Below, piece by piece: positions 1 to 8,802 of a stretch of 64,000 nt of DNA. The stretch comes from Rhizobium sp. AAP43. Its GTDB lineage: Bacteria > Pseudomonadota > Alphaproteobacteria > Rhizobiales > Rhizobiaceae. Position numbers and translations under genes: made by a program. The notes below the pieces were generated by a model that had not been told where the DNA came from, ran no database searches, and was given only the letters and a program-made list of their open reading frames with translations. The stretch covers positions 1 through 64,000 of the forward strand of contig NZ_LJHS01000055.1 of the NCBI RefSeq assembly GCF_001296045.1, read 5' to 3'. How positions within the stretch are numbered: position 1 is the stretch's first letter; every line of letters begins with the position of its first letter.

Positions 1-1900
1 CGCATGTTCTTTCCAGAAGTAGGTATCTCCACCTTGGCCACCGGCCAGGGTCTGGTTAATCGCGGTTGTCTCGATAGTATCAGCCGCGTTGGTACCTCTC
101 AGCCACCCAGCACTGGTGATTTCGGCTGCCCCCCAGGTTGTCCCGTTGGCGAACAGGATTTGTTCAATAGCTGCACCCGCAAAGTGGTTCTGAACCGTGA
201 GCAATTCACCGGTGGAGTTGACCTTGACTACGAGGTCTCGATCGGCACGCGAAACCGTGACATCTGCGACGTTCAAGTTCGTCAAGACCAGCCTGTCGAT
301 GTCTTCGGCGGCGCCTTGATCAAGAACGGTATCATTGCCAAATCCGCTCCCCCATAGATACCTGTCTGAGCCTCTACCACCAGCGTAACGGTTTGACCCG
401 ACGGCGGCCTCAAACGTGTCTGCGCCCAATGTGCCTCTGAACCAAGATTCCGTTTCTATCCTCGCTCGGTCCCATCTGGTGCTGTCACGCACAAAGCTTA
501 TACGCTCCAGTCCCGTCTCTTGGGACAGGAAGTGATCCTTGACTACGGTACCATTCGTTGAGGCAAGGTCGAGCGACGCTTGTATGATGAGGTCGTTGCC
601 GGCGCGAGAGAACCAACGGCCGCTCGATGCACTCAGGAGTAGCTCATCAAAATCCAGAGCCGCTCCGTTCTCAACTATGAAGGCGTTGCGTCCCGAACTG
701 AGATCGTAGACGTCTGAGCCAGTTCCGCCAGCAAGCGGGTGTTGGTTGCTGCCTGCTACCAGTGTGTCGTTGCCAGTGCTCCCCATGATCCAGGTATTGG
801 CATTGATGTCAGCCGTGTTCCACGCAGATCCATTGCTGAACCGGATTTCCTCGATCGCATAGATAGCCGATATGAAATGCTGCTTAACCGTGAGTGTCTC
901 ACCACTTGCCTTGATGGTGAGGATAAGGTCGTACCCTTCCCGCCGAGCGCCGACATCATCGGGAACAAGGTTAGCCAAGACCACCTTGTCTACTTCACCA
1001 GCGGTTCCCTGATCGAAAATGGTGTCACTGCCGTATCCGGCGCCCCACCGATACTCATCTGACCCAAGGCCGCCAGCAAGTCTGTTATTGCCTGATCCGA
1101 CTTCCAGAATGTCGTTACCGGAGGTCCCCCGATACCATGTCTCGGCCTCGACTTTGGCCCGATCCCACGTGACGCCCTCCCCAACAAACCTCACGGTTTC
1201 GATGCCAGAGGCTTTGGAAAGGAAATGATCCTTGATCAAAAGGCCATCGGTCCCATCGATCCTGATTTGTCCGCTCTGAATGAAGAGGTCATTCCCCGAC
1301 CGCGAGAACCAGAGGGAAGACGATGAGGTGAACCGTAGCTCATCCACATCGGCTGCAGCCCCTTGTTCAACGATTGTCCCTTGCCAAGGACCAGTCAGAT
1401 CATAAACATCTGATCCGAGCCCGCCCGCAAGTGTTTGCGAATAGTAATCCTGTGAGAGAAGGTCATTGCCGTTTCCGCCGCGTATCCAGGCATGCGAATA
1501 GATCTCAGGCAGATCCCATGTCGTGCCATCTGCGAAGATGACAAACTCAACCCCGCTTGGAACAAGACTGAATTGTCCTTGAACCCGCAGTTGCTCACCC
1601 GTAGCATTAATGGAGACCACGAGATCGTTACCGGAACGCGCGACCGTAACGTCCGAAGGCAGCAAACCCGCAAGAATAAGCTTGTCCTGATCTGAAGGTG
1701 AGTTGGTCTCTTCGGCGATCAGATCGTTGCCATAGCCGGAACCCCAACGATATGTATCTGAACCGCGCCCGCCGGACAACTTGTTGTCCCCCGCGAGTAC
1801 CTCGATCGTATCGTTTCCATCTGTACCGCGGTACCAGCCTTCGGCTTCAATGCGTGCACGATCCCAGACTTCAGCTCCGCTGTTGAAGCGGATTTGTTCG
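1..1900 (-). repeat. ~700-bp supra-repeat encoding paired RTX/HCBP-related modules
   Basis: The C-terminal coding part repeats with a period of about 233 residues. Each long unit begins with W(Y/F)RGTxGxD (near 1840, 1135 and 440) and contains two ~117-residue half-units. Each half has a (L/Y)AGGxGSD calcium motif, a short beta stretch, a NDL(V/F)(V/I) strand and a KDHFLS or similar segment. At least two and a half units are visible before the sequence ends. Confidence 0.75.
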
Positions 1901-4900
1901 AGTCCGGCCGCGTTGGATAGAAAATGGTCCTTGATAACAAGGGTCGCAATTCCGTGGACTACAACAAGATCTGTGCCTTGGCGCGTGAAGGAGTAGGCAC
2001 TCGGTTGCCCATCAAGCTGGAGAACGTCTATGTCCCCCGCCTGCCCTTGTTCAACAAGAGTGGTCGTTCCGCTGGAGTTTGACCACGTGTAGACTTGTGA
2101 TCCTGTCTTCCCCGTTATCGTCTGGTTTGCAAGCTTGCCGAGAGCATTCACCTCGGCAACCTGTGTTTGAGTAATGCCAGTGGTCGGAGATGTTGTCGTT
2201 GTTGTCTTCGTCACTTCACCATTTGCGTGGGTTACCGACACTTCTCGATACTCAAGGTATCCGTCGTTGTTGCCATCCCTTTCCAGAACAGTGGTTCTGC
2301 CGTCGTGGCTTGTGCGATATGTGCCCTTCGATTTGATCGTGCCATTTGCGTTTGTCTCAGTGATATCGGTGACTTCACTGCCGTCAGGCAGTTCTGTTGT
2401 CACCATGGTCACTTCGAAATAGCCATCGCCATCCTGGTCAACACGAACCCTTCTTGTCTGCCCCGATGGGTCTGTGACGGTTTCTGTTACAGCTGGGATT
2501 GCGCCGTTCCAGTAGATCTCACCATCTCGTTTTTCGCTATTGGCGCGCGCTGTCGCGTTGTTGGTGATACGTGTCGTGCGTGTTCCCGATGGAGAGGCTA
2601 GCTCGGTCACGATCTGATCGGCAACGCCGTCGCCGTTCAGATCGGTTTCTTCCGAGTAAGCCATTCCGTCGGCACTTTTACGGCTCTTGGTCAAAGACTT
2701 GACCTTACCCGACTTGAGGTCGGTTTCTGTGATGGCAGTCTCCTCACTGCCATCGGCAAAGAAGGTATTTTTCTGGACTCGCCGGATGTCGACGGTCCCA
2801 TTGCCGTCCCAATCGAAATCGGTTGTCTTCGTCAGCTGATCAGCCGAAAGGCTTACCACGGTGCGGCTGTTGACGGTGCCGTTAGCGGCATAGCCGGTGG
2901 TGGTCGTCAGAGTCCTCCCATCGAGCATCCGCACGACTTCCTGACGCTGATTGACCGTGCCATCCCCGTTGCTGTCGGTAGTGGTGGTGATACGTCTTCC
3001 GTCTTCCGAGACACTTTTCTCTACACGTTCCAGAAGTTGCCCGGTGGCCCCCTTGAGGGTCACAATCTCTATCGTGCTACCGTCTGCCAACTGCCGTGTT
3101 TTGACTTCCGTGCTAGTTGCGGGCACACCTTGGATGGCGGAGACATCACTTAGTGTCTTGCTGCGGCCATCGGCACTGACGGTCTCAACTGATGTGGAAA
3201 GCGTGGTGCCCGCTGCATTCGTCGTAGTCACCGTCCGGGTGGTTGAACCATCCAAGTTAAGGGTGGTGACGTCTGTTCTGGTAACATCGAACGTTCCATT
3301 GCCGTCGGCATCGATCCGTATTGTCTTGTTGAGGCCGTTTGCGGACACAAGCGTCTCTGTCAGGTGAGTTTTCTGCCCACCAAGGCGCCAGGTGTCGACC
3401 AAGGAAGTGGAGCCATCTGCTTCGAGCTGGGTCGCCTCGGTCCGCGTGATCGTATATTCACCAGTTCCTGTATCGTTAAATTGTGACGTGCGGGTCAGCC
3501 CATCGCCACTCTGCACGATTTCGGCCTTGCCTTTCAGGACCCAGGTACCGCCGCTATTCTCGCGATACTCCTTGGTTTGAGTCATTCTGCCGTCAGCGCC
3601 GAGCACCGTCGCCTCGACGAGCTGTTTTTCTGCAGTGCCGTTACCATCTGTATCGTAGGTGTAGGTTTTAGTCAGGCCATTGGCACTGACTTCCATCGTA
3701 CGGCTCTTGGCAATCGCAATGCCATCAGACTTGAAATCTGTCGAGGTTTGAGTGGAGATGCCGCTGGCTGCCAGGGTCGTGACGGTTTTCTGATCGGCGA
3801 CGCCATCCCCGTTGACATCTTTTGTGATGGTGGATGTCCGCTTGTTGCCGGACACTTCGGACACCGTTTTGCTTTCAAGGGTGCCGTCTCCCTTGTTCAC
3901 CTGGACGGTTGACCGTGTGGCACCGTCCTGGAAAATCTCGGAGGTCTCTTGAATGCGACGCAAGCTTGCTCCAGCACCATCGGTAAAGGTGATTGTCTTT
4001 CGCTGGCCGTCGGCACTCTCGGTCGACGTGCTTCGTTCGACCAATGTAGAGAGGCCTTGAAACTCCGAAAAAACAGTGGTCTTGGTACCATTTGCCGAAA
4101 ACGTCGTTGCGGTCGTTCGCGTTGAATCAACAGTGCCGTCGCCATTTTTATCGACTGTCTGCGTGATGTTTAGCCCACTCCGATCGGTTGTCAGCGTAGA
4201 CTTGGACAGGATCGAGTTTGATAATCCGACCTCTGTTATGACAGAGGTCTTGATGCCTGAGACCGACAGTGTCTCCTCGACCTTTCGGTCGGTGACGCCA
4301 TCGCCGTTTTCATCGATAACCGAGAGGACGGACATCCCGTTCGCAGCGCTTGTCTTGGTCACCTTGGATATGAGGGCGCTGTTGCCATTCCGCTCTTCTG
4401 ACGTTTCAGAGATAGAGCCGTCAGATGCTAGAGATTTGGCGTATTTTTGCGTCAAATCTATGGTGCCGTTGCCATCCAGGTCTTGGGTCTGACTTGTTCT
4501 GTACCCATCAGCGGATGTGCGGGAGGTTGTGATGTTGACGATGGCTGAACCGGCTTTCGTGACCTGAGTGGCCACCTGCGTGCCGTCAGCATCAATGGAT
4601 TTCGACGTGGTGATCGTTTGATCAACTATGCCGTCGCCATTTTCGTCCACCTCAACGGACGTAACCATGCCATTGGCGCTGACAGATTCAACCTGACGCT
4701 TTAGAAGCATCCCGTTCTGGGCCGAGCTGGTGCCAACCTTGATTGTCCTGCCGTCGGTCGGCAGTGTGGTGACCGCGGCTTTGACGATGTCAATATCGCC
4801 ATCGCCATCCTCATCGACCGACTGATTTACAACCAGGCCGTTGGCAGAGGTTTCCGTCACTGTCTTGCTGATCAACGAGCCGGTGTTGGTGGTTTCACGG

Positions 4901-7900
4901 ACCTCAACTGTTTGAGCTCCATTCGCCCCGACGCTCGTTGCCTCGGTCCAGTCAGTCTGGCCATCGCCGTCTGCGTCTCTGTTAGTCGTAACGGTGCGAC
5001 GGTCTGAGCTAACCGCTGTGGTTTCGCGCGACAGGATCGTTCCGTTCCCACTCAATCCTTCCACAACAATCGATTGGCTTCCATTGGCGTTCAAGGTGCG
5101 GACGGTTCTTGTCGCACTATCGACGAGGCCGTCACCGTTGATATCCGTCGATTGCGCAACAGCAAGACCATTCGCACTCGTGACTACGAGCTCACGGCTG
5201 ACAAGTGAATTATCCTCCGTTCGTACCTCGATGGAATGGCTAGAGCTTCCGTCTGAGTTTTTATTCGTCGCATCCACGACGATTTGGTCCACCAAGTTGC
5301 GACCGAAGCGGTCAAGTTGGGTGGTGGTCGTCAGGCCGTCTGCGGACGTCGTCTTCACACTGCGGCTTATGAGAGAACCATTTGCACTGGTCGACGTTGC
5401 GGTCTCGGTCACGACGCCGGAGGCATTCTTTGTTGCGGCAACGACCAGTTCATTCACCCCGTCGCCATTGGCATCGGTAGAGATCGTCCCGACAAGCCCA
5501 TCTGATGCACGCTGCTCAACGGTCCGGGACAGCAATGTGCCATTAGCGCTCTTGGTTTGCTGCGTGCGGGTCTTGCTGAGATCTGCTGCAATGACGGTGA
5601 CGTCCGTCATCTCCCGATCGTTCGTGCCATCACCATTCATGTCGAGAAGAACGGTTTTCGAAAGGCCGTTTTGCGAGGTGGTCGTGGTGGTTCGTGTGAA
5701 CATGGAGGAGTCGCGAGCGGCTGACGTCTCAACGACCGTTGTGTCCCCTGCCCCATTGCGGCTAGTCACCCCAGTCATTGTAAAATCCGTCGTGCCGTCG
5801 CCATCGACGTCCGCCGTTTCGGTGCGGCTGAGATTATTGGCGGCAATCGAAACTTCTGTCCGGGACAGGAGCTGGCCAGTTCCGGAGAACACGCTGTCGC
5901 GCTCCACGCGACTGCCATCACCATTGCGGATCGTGCGATGCTCGCTCCGGCGTTCGAAAGAGGCATTGCCATCAGCATCGATGTTCATCGTCCGTGTGAG
6001 GCGATCGCTGCTGAGCACGTTTGAAACCTGGCTGACGATGCTGCCGTTCTGGGCAAGTTGAGCAATGGTGATGGTCAGGCTGTTGTTTGCGGCAGTTACA
6101 CGGGTCTCGCGCTCGGTCGGATAACCTCCCCCGCGCTGGTCGCGATCAATGCTAACTGACTTGCCGTCGGAGCTGGTCTGCGTCGTTTTTGACCATGTCA
6201 GGATTCCGCCGCCGTCGCGCATCATCTCTGTCTGCGTTCTGGAGCCACCGGCGTTGATCACTGTGACGTCGGTCAGGACACGATCGAGAACGCCATCGCC
6301 GTCATCGTCGAAGCTGGTTGTGACCGAGAGACCATTGGCACTGGCCGTGCGCGTGGTGACAGAGACGAGCTGGCCGGCTTTGTCCACCGCCCGGTTCACC
6401 ACTGTCTTGTTGCCGGAGGCGTCGGTCGACTGTGTTTCGGTCACCACATAACCGCTGGTATCCACGGCAACAGTGACCGTGGCTGCGAGGCCGGTAGAGC
6501 CGTCAGTTCGTGTAAAGCTCGTTTGCCCATCAATGGACGAGCCTCCGTCAAATCCGATCTTTGTTTCGTCGACCGCCAGATTGATCGACTGAATTCCGAG
6601 TTCTGCGAGCGTCTTTTGGGTGATTGTCCCGTCGGGATTTGTCATCATGATCTTGAATTCTGACCAGCGCGCATCGCCGGCATCCAACAGTCCATTCCCA
6701 TTGTTGTCGAATACTTGGCGAAGCGCCTGCATGTCCGTCTCGGAAGATGGATCCCAGTCGGTAAAGACCACTTCTTTCCGATCGGAAATCTTACCATCCC
6801 CATCGACGTCGATCATCAGGACCCCGTCCCCGGCGCCTACCCAGGCCGTGCGGTACTTGTAACCGTCCCCGCCAATGTCAAGAAACAGGTTGGACGTCGA
6901 AGCATCCGTTATCGTCAGACCGTTGCCATTGAGGTCGAGAAACACCGGAACGCGACCCATGCGGCCATTGTTGCCCTTGCTGCCGCCGCTGCTGTCCCAG
7001 CCTGAATATGACTTCGAGCTGGAGCTCTTTGAACTGCTGCTTGATTTCGAGGTGCTGGACTTGGACGCGCTGTTGCGTTCGTCGCGCTCTGTGGGAGAAA
7101 GTCCACCGCTTGTTTTGCCGGAAGAGGACGTTTTGGAGCCGCCAGAGCTTGAGCCGCCAATTGAGCTCGACTTGCCGCTTGAAGATTGTGTTCGCTCTCC
7201 GCCACCAGAACGCCTCTCAGACGGTGAGTCGAGACCCCAACCTGGCTTGGCATAGCTTGTGCTACCGCTGCTTTTGTTTTTCGCGTCCTTCTGTGCTTGC
7301 TGTGCACCTTCAGAGGCAGGTCGGGGGCGTGAAGCTGCGGCGTCAACTTGTGCTTGCTGAGCGCCTTCGGAGGCCGGCCTGGGGCGAGACGCAGCAGCTT
7401 GGCTTGCGTTGTAATCACGCAAATTGTTCATGCTCGCGATTTCAGATTGGCGGTGGGTTTGTGAAGCGACTTCGTTAGGGAAGTGGGATCCTGGCTGCCC
7501 TGCATACCAGTTTTTGAGAGCGGTAGGGTTGCCCATGGCGTCAACTTCCCAAGCATCAGGGTTTGCAATGACCCCGTTCACTGCATTGGCAATGCCATCC
7601 TTAACTAACCTTCCGTACGCATCATACAACCTCTCATAAGTGTCGGTTAGATTGTACTTTTCACCAACAATGAAATAGCCGAGCGCGCCACCAATTCCGC
7701 CGATAGCCCCGCCTATAGCGGCCGCTTGGGGTCCTAAAGATGTACCGATGGAAGCACCTAATTCGATGCCACCTTTAACGCTAACTAACGCAGCGCCGAA
7801 GTCCACAAAGTTGGCTACAGTGCGTGCCTCTTTGTCTTCCGAATTCCAAACATCTATGGAGCGTAGCCCAAGATCCAACGGAAATCCTATCTTTCCAAAA

Positions 7901-8166
7901 AACTGAACATAGCCCAGCGTTTGGCTAAGTTTCGCTCCGGGACTCAATCCTTTACTAATGGCCTCAAAATCCAATTCTTTGAACTGATTGGAGACAGTCG
8001 AACTCCATTTGTTGCGTACCGCGTCGAAGTTCGAGGCAGGCCCATTGTAAGCGTTGTACACAGACCAAGCCGCCCATGAATTAATTGCCGACTCGGCAGA
8101 ACTCATGAACATGGAAACATAATCATTCCACTGACGATTGATTGAGAAAGTTATTTCATCGGTCAT
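1..8166 (-). CDS. Giant RTX-like calcium-binding secreted protein (C-terminus beyond left edge)
   Basis: One open frame runs from the ATG at 8166 to the left edge, giving at least 2,722 residues without a stop. The start overlaps the stop of the upstream membrane-protein gene (ATGA). Residues 1-280 include a Gly/Ala-rich hydrophobic stretch near 115-170. Residues 250-395 hold a doubled RPRPASEGAQQAQ motif and a long Ser/Gly/Lys-rich linker. Around 400-510 come EF-like loops such as DLNGNG, DVDGDG and DNNGNG. Residues about 540-2050 form a tandem array of ~55-residue repeats, each with a DxNGDG-type loop. The C-terminal part has RGTxGND and LAGGxGSD motifs with HCBP-related segments (NDLVVSI..TGE.L.V..HF), as in RTX proteins. 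There is no N-terminal signal peptide, and the HlyB/HlyD exporter genes lie just upstream, so type I secretion is inferred. A toxin, adhesin or matrix role cannot be chosen from sequence; no catalytic domain was recognised. Confidence 0.88.
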   Translation of the reverse strand, partial: MTDEITFSINRQWNDYVSMFMSSAESAINSWAAWSVYNAYNGPASNFDAVRNKWSSTVSNQFKELDFEAISKGLSPGAKLSQTLGYVQFFGKIGFPLDLGLRSIDVWNSEDKEARTVANFVDFGAALVSVKGGIELGASIGTSLGPQAAAIGGAIGGIGGALGYFIVGEKYNLTDTYERLYDAYGRLVKDGIANAVNGVIANPDAWEVDAMGNPTALKNWYAGQPGSHFPNEVASQTHRQSEIASMNNLRDYNASQAAASRPRPASEGAQQAQVDAAASRPRPASEGAQQAQKDAKNKSSGSTSYAKPGWGLDSPSERRSGGGERTQSSSGKSSSIGGSSSGGSKTSSSGKTSGGLSPTERDERNSASKSSTSKSSSSSKSSSSKSYSGWDSSGGSKGNNGRMGRVPVFLDLNGNGLTITDASTSNLFLDIGGDGYKYRTAWVGAGDGVLMIDVDGDGKISDRKEVVFTDWDPSSETDMQALRQVFDNNGNGLLDAGDARWSEFKIMMTNPDGTITQKTLAELGIQSINLAVDETKIGFDGGSSIDGQTSFTRTDGSTGLAATVTVAVDTSGYVVTETQSTDASGNKTVVNRAVDKAGQLVSVTTRTASANGLSVTTSFDDDGDGVLDRVLTDVTVINAGGSRTQTEMMRDGGGILTWSKTTQTSSDGKSVSIDRDQRGGGYPTERETRVTAANNSLTITIAQLAQNGSIVSQVSNVLSSDRLTRTMNIDADGNASFERRSEHRTIRNGDGSRVERDSVFSGTGQLLSRTEVSIAANNLSRTETADVDGDGTTDFTMTGVTSRNGAGDTTVVETSAARDSSMFTRTTTTTSQNGLSKTVLLDMNGDGTNDREMTDVTVIAADLSKTRTQQTKSANGTLLSRTVEQRASDGLVGTISTDANGDGVNELVVAATKNASGVVTETATSTSANGSLISRSVKTTSADGLTTTTQLDRFGRNLVDQIVVDATNKNSDGSSSHSIEVRTEDNSLVSRELVVTSANGLAVAQSTDINGDGLVDSATRTVRTLNANGSQSIVVEGLSGNGTILSRETTAVSSDRRTVTTNRDADGDGQTDWTEATSVGANGAQTVEVRETTNTGSLISKTVTETSANGLVVNQSVDEDGDGDIDIVKAAVTTLPTDGRTIKVGTSSAQNGMLLKRQVESVSANGMVTSVEVDENGDGIVDQTITTSKSIDADGTQVATQVTKAGSAIVNITTSRTSADGYRTSQTQDLDGNGTIDLTQKYAKSLASDGSISETSEERNGNSALISKVTKTSAANGMSVLSVIDENGDGVTDRKVEETLSVSGIKTSVITEVGLSNSILSKSTLTTDRSGLNITQTVDKNGDGTVDSTRTTATTFSANGTKTTVFSEFQGLSTLVERSTSTESADGQRKTITFTDGAGASLRRIQETSEIFQDGATRSTVQVNKGDGTLESKTVSEVSGNKRTSTITKDVNGDGVADQKTVTTLAASGISTQTSTDFKSDGIAIAKSRTMEVSANGLTKTYTYDTDGNGTAEKQLVEATVLGADGRMTQTKEYRENSGGTWVLKGKAEIVQSGDGLTRTSQFNDTGTGEYTITRTEATQLEADGSTSLVDTWRLGGQKTHLTETLVSANGLNKTIRIDADGNGTFDVTRTDVTTLNLDGSTTRTVTTTNAAGTTLSTSVETVSADGRSKTLSDVSAIQGVPATSTEVKTRQLADGSTIEIVTLKGATGQLLERVEKSVSEDGRRITTTTDSNGDGTVNQRQEVVRMLDGRTLTTTTGYAANGTVNSRTVVSLSADQLTKTTDFDWDGNGTVDIRRVQKNTFFADGSEETAITETDLKSGKVKSLTKSRKSADGMAYSEETDLNGDGVADQIVTELASPSGTRTTRITNNATARANSEKRDGEIYWNGAIPAVTETVTDPSGQTRRVRVDQDGDGYFEVTMVTTELPDGSEVTDITETNANGTIKSKGTYRTSHDGRTTVLERDGNNDGYLEYREVSVTHANGEVTKTTTTTSPTTGITQTQVAEVNALGKLANQTITGKTGSQVYTWSNSSGTTTLVEQGQAGDIDVLQLDGQPSAYSFTRQGTDLVVVHGIATLVIKDHFLSNAAGLEQIRFNSGAEVWDRARIEAEGWYRGTDGNDTIEVLAGDNKLSGGRGSDTYRWGSGYGNDLIAEETNSPSDQDKLILAGLLPSDVTVARSGNDLVVSINATGEQLRVQGQFSLVPSGVEFVIFADGTTWDLPEIYSHAWIRGGNGNDLLSQDYYSQTLAGGLGSDVYDLTGPWQGTIVEQGAAADVDELRFTSSSSLWFSRSGNDLFIQSGQIRIDGTDGLLIKDHFLSKASGIETVRFVGEGVTWDRAKVEAETWYRGTSGNDILEVGSGNNRLAGGLGSDEYRWGAGYGSDTIFDQGTAGEVDKVVLANLVPDDVGARREGYDLILTIKASGETLTVKQHFISAIYAIEEIRFSNGSAWNTADINANTWIMGSTGNDTLVAGSNQHPLAGGTGSDVYDLSSGRNAFIVENGAALDFDELLLSASSGRWFSRAGNDLIIQASLDLASTNGTVVKDHFLSQETGLERISFVRDSTRWDRARIETESWFRGTLGADTFEAAVGSNRYAGGRGSDRYLWGSGFGNDTVLDQGAAEDIDRLVLTNLNVADVTVSRADRDLVVKVNSTGELLTVQNHFAGAAIEQILFANGTTWGAAEITSAGWLRGTNAADTIETTAINQTLAGGQGGDTYFWKEHA
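2010..6560 (-). repeat. Tandem ~165-bp coding repeats (about 25 degenerate copies)
   Basis: Within the giant RTX-like gene a unit of about 54-58 codons recurs roughly 25 times. Each unit starts with a calcium-loop-like DxDGDGxxD or DxNGDGxxD, followed by a Thr-rich beta-strand-like stretch, an A(N/D)GS or A(N/D)GT turn, a short LxSR segment and an S(A/S)(N/D)GL turn leading into the next loop. Copies differ at most positions, so the period is clear in protein but weak in DNA. Several copies have lost loop residues, for example DRFGRN and TDGAGA. Confidence 0.8.
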
Positions 8167-8705
8167 CGCGCTCCCCCCTTTGTCTCACGACCATAAACTC
8201 GAAAATAAATCAGTATTATTGCTCCGCTAATGCAAAGCAAACCAAAGAAAGAACCAGGAACAAAGCCCGGAGATCCAACTAAAACGGAGATTGATTTACA
8301 TCTTAGGCTGCATTCACTTTCAAAGAAATTGTAATTTATGGCGGTAACGCCGATAAAAAACATAATTATCAATCCGATTGCAAATTTTACTTTCTCATTT
8401 ATGTTTCGAGAAATCGTAATTGTAGCCTTGTATCCGAGCGTCGTTATCAATATTATGTATGAAATTGTTATGGCAAAGCATACAGAAATAATGAATAACA
8501 CATTCGATGATGAAGCATAATTCGCGTTTATGTCGTATACTGAAATGTAAATAAATATTGAAATACAAGGACAAAAAAGAGGCCCAAAAATCATTGGATG
8601 TGTAATTGTTTTTGTTCTTAATTGCATAATAAATAATCGAAACGAAAATAAAAATCCAATTATGAATAGTGCGCCAGAATCAAATATGAAGCTTAATATT
8701 TTCAC
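8163..8705 (-). CDS. AT-rich small multipass membrane protein of unknown function
   Basis: This 180-residue protein is strongly hydrophobic, with about five predicted membrane segments (near residues 8-26, 38-56, 69-90, 107-123 and 148-168) and a short basic C-terminus. I do not recognise the family. It sits between the HlyD-like adaptor gene and the giant RTX-like gene, and its TGA overlaps the RTX start codon, so the two are probably translationally coupled. Base composition is visibly more AT-rich than its neighbours, which suggests a different origin. A role as an immunity or accessory factor for the secreted protein is possible by position only. Isolated Cys residues are present (CPC near 47-49; CSLRC near 132-136). 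Confidence 0.75.
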   Translation of the reverse strand: MKILSFIFDSGALFIIGFLFSFRLFIMQLRTKTITHPMIFGPLFCPCISIFIYISVYDINANYASSSNVLFIISVCFAITISYIILITTLGYKATITISRNINEKVKFAIGLIIMFFIGVTAINYNFFESECSLRCKSISVLVGSPGFVPGSFFGLLCISGAIILIYFRVYGRETKGGAR

Positions 8706-8802
8706 TTCAATTGCTCCCCAGTTCTTTTCCTAAGTAAATATTAATGACTTAGCCATTGTTCGCAAGTCTGTTGCAATATTTACCTAGATACCCATAATTC
8801 GC

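Noticed and set aside
4994..6061. A 355-codon plus-strand open frame, with several others between 1 and 7640
   Set aside because: They lie opposite the giant minus-strand RTX-like gene. Their Val/Ser/Thr-rich translations are what the complement of a Thr/Asp/Gly repeat array gives, and none has a recognisable domain.
2010..6560. Regularly spaced repeats as a possible CRISPR array
   Set aside because: The ~165-bp period is in frame, encodes a regular protein unit and lacks identical short repeats with unique spacers.
8338..8520. A 60-codon plus-strand frame in the AT-rich segment
   Set aside because: It is opposite the 180-residue membrane protein and reads as its hydrophobic complement.
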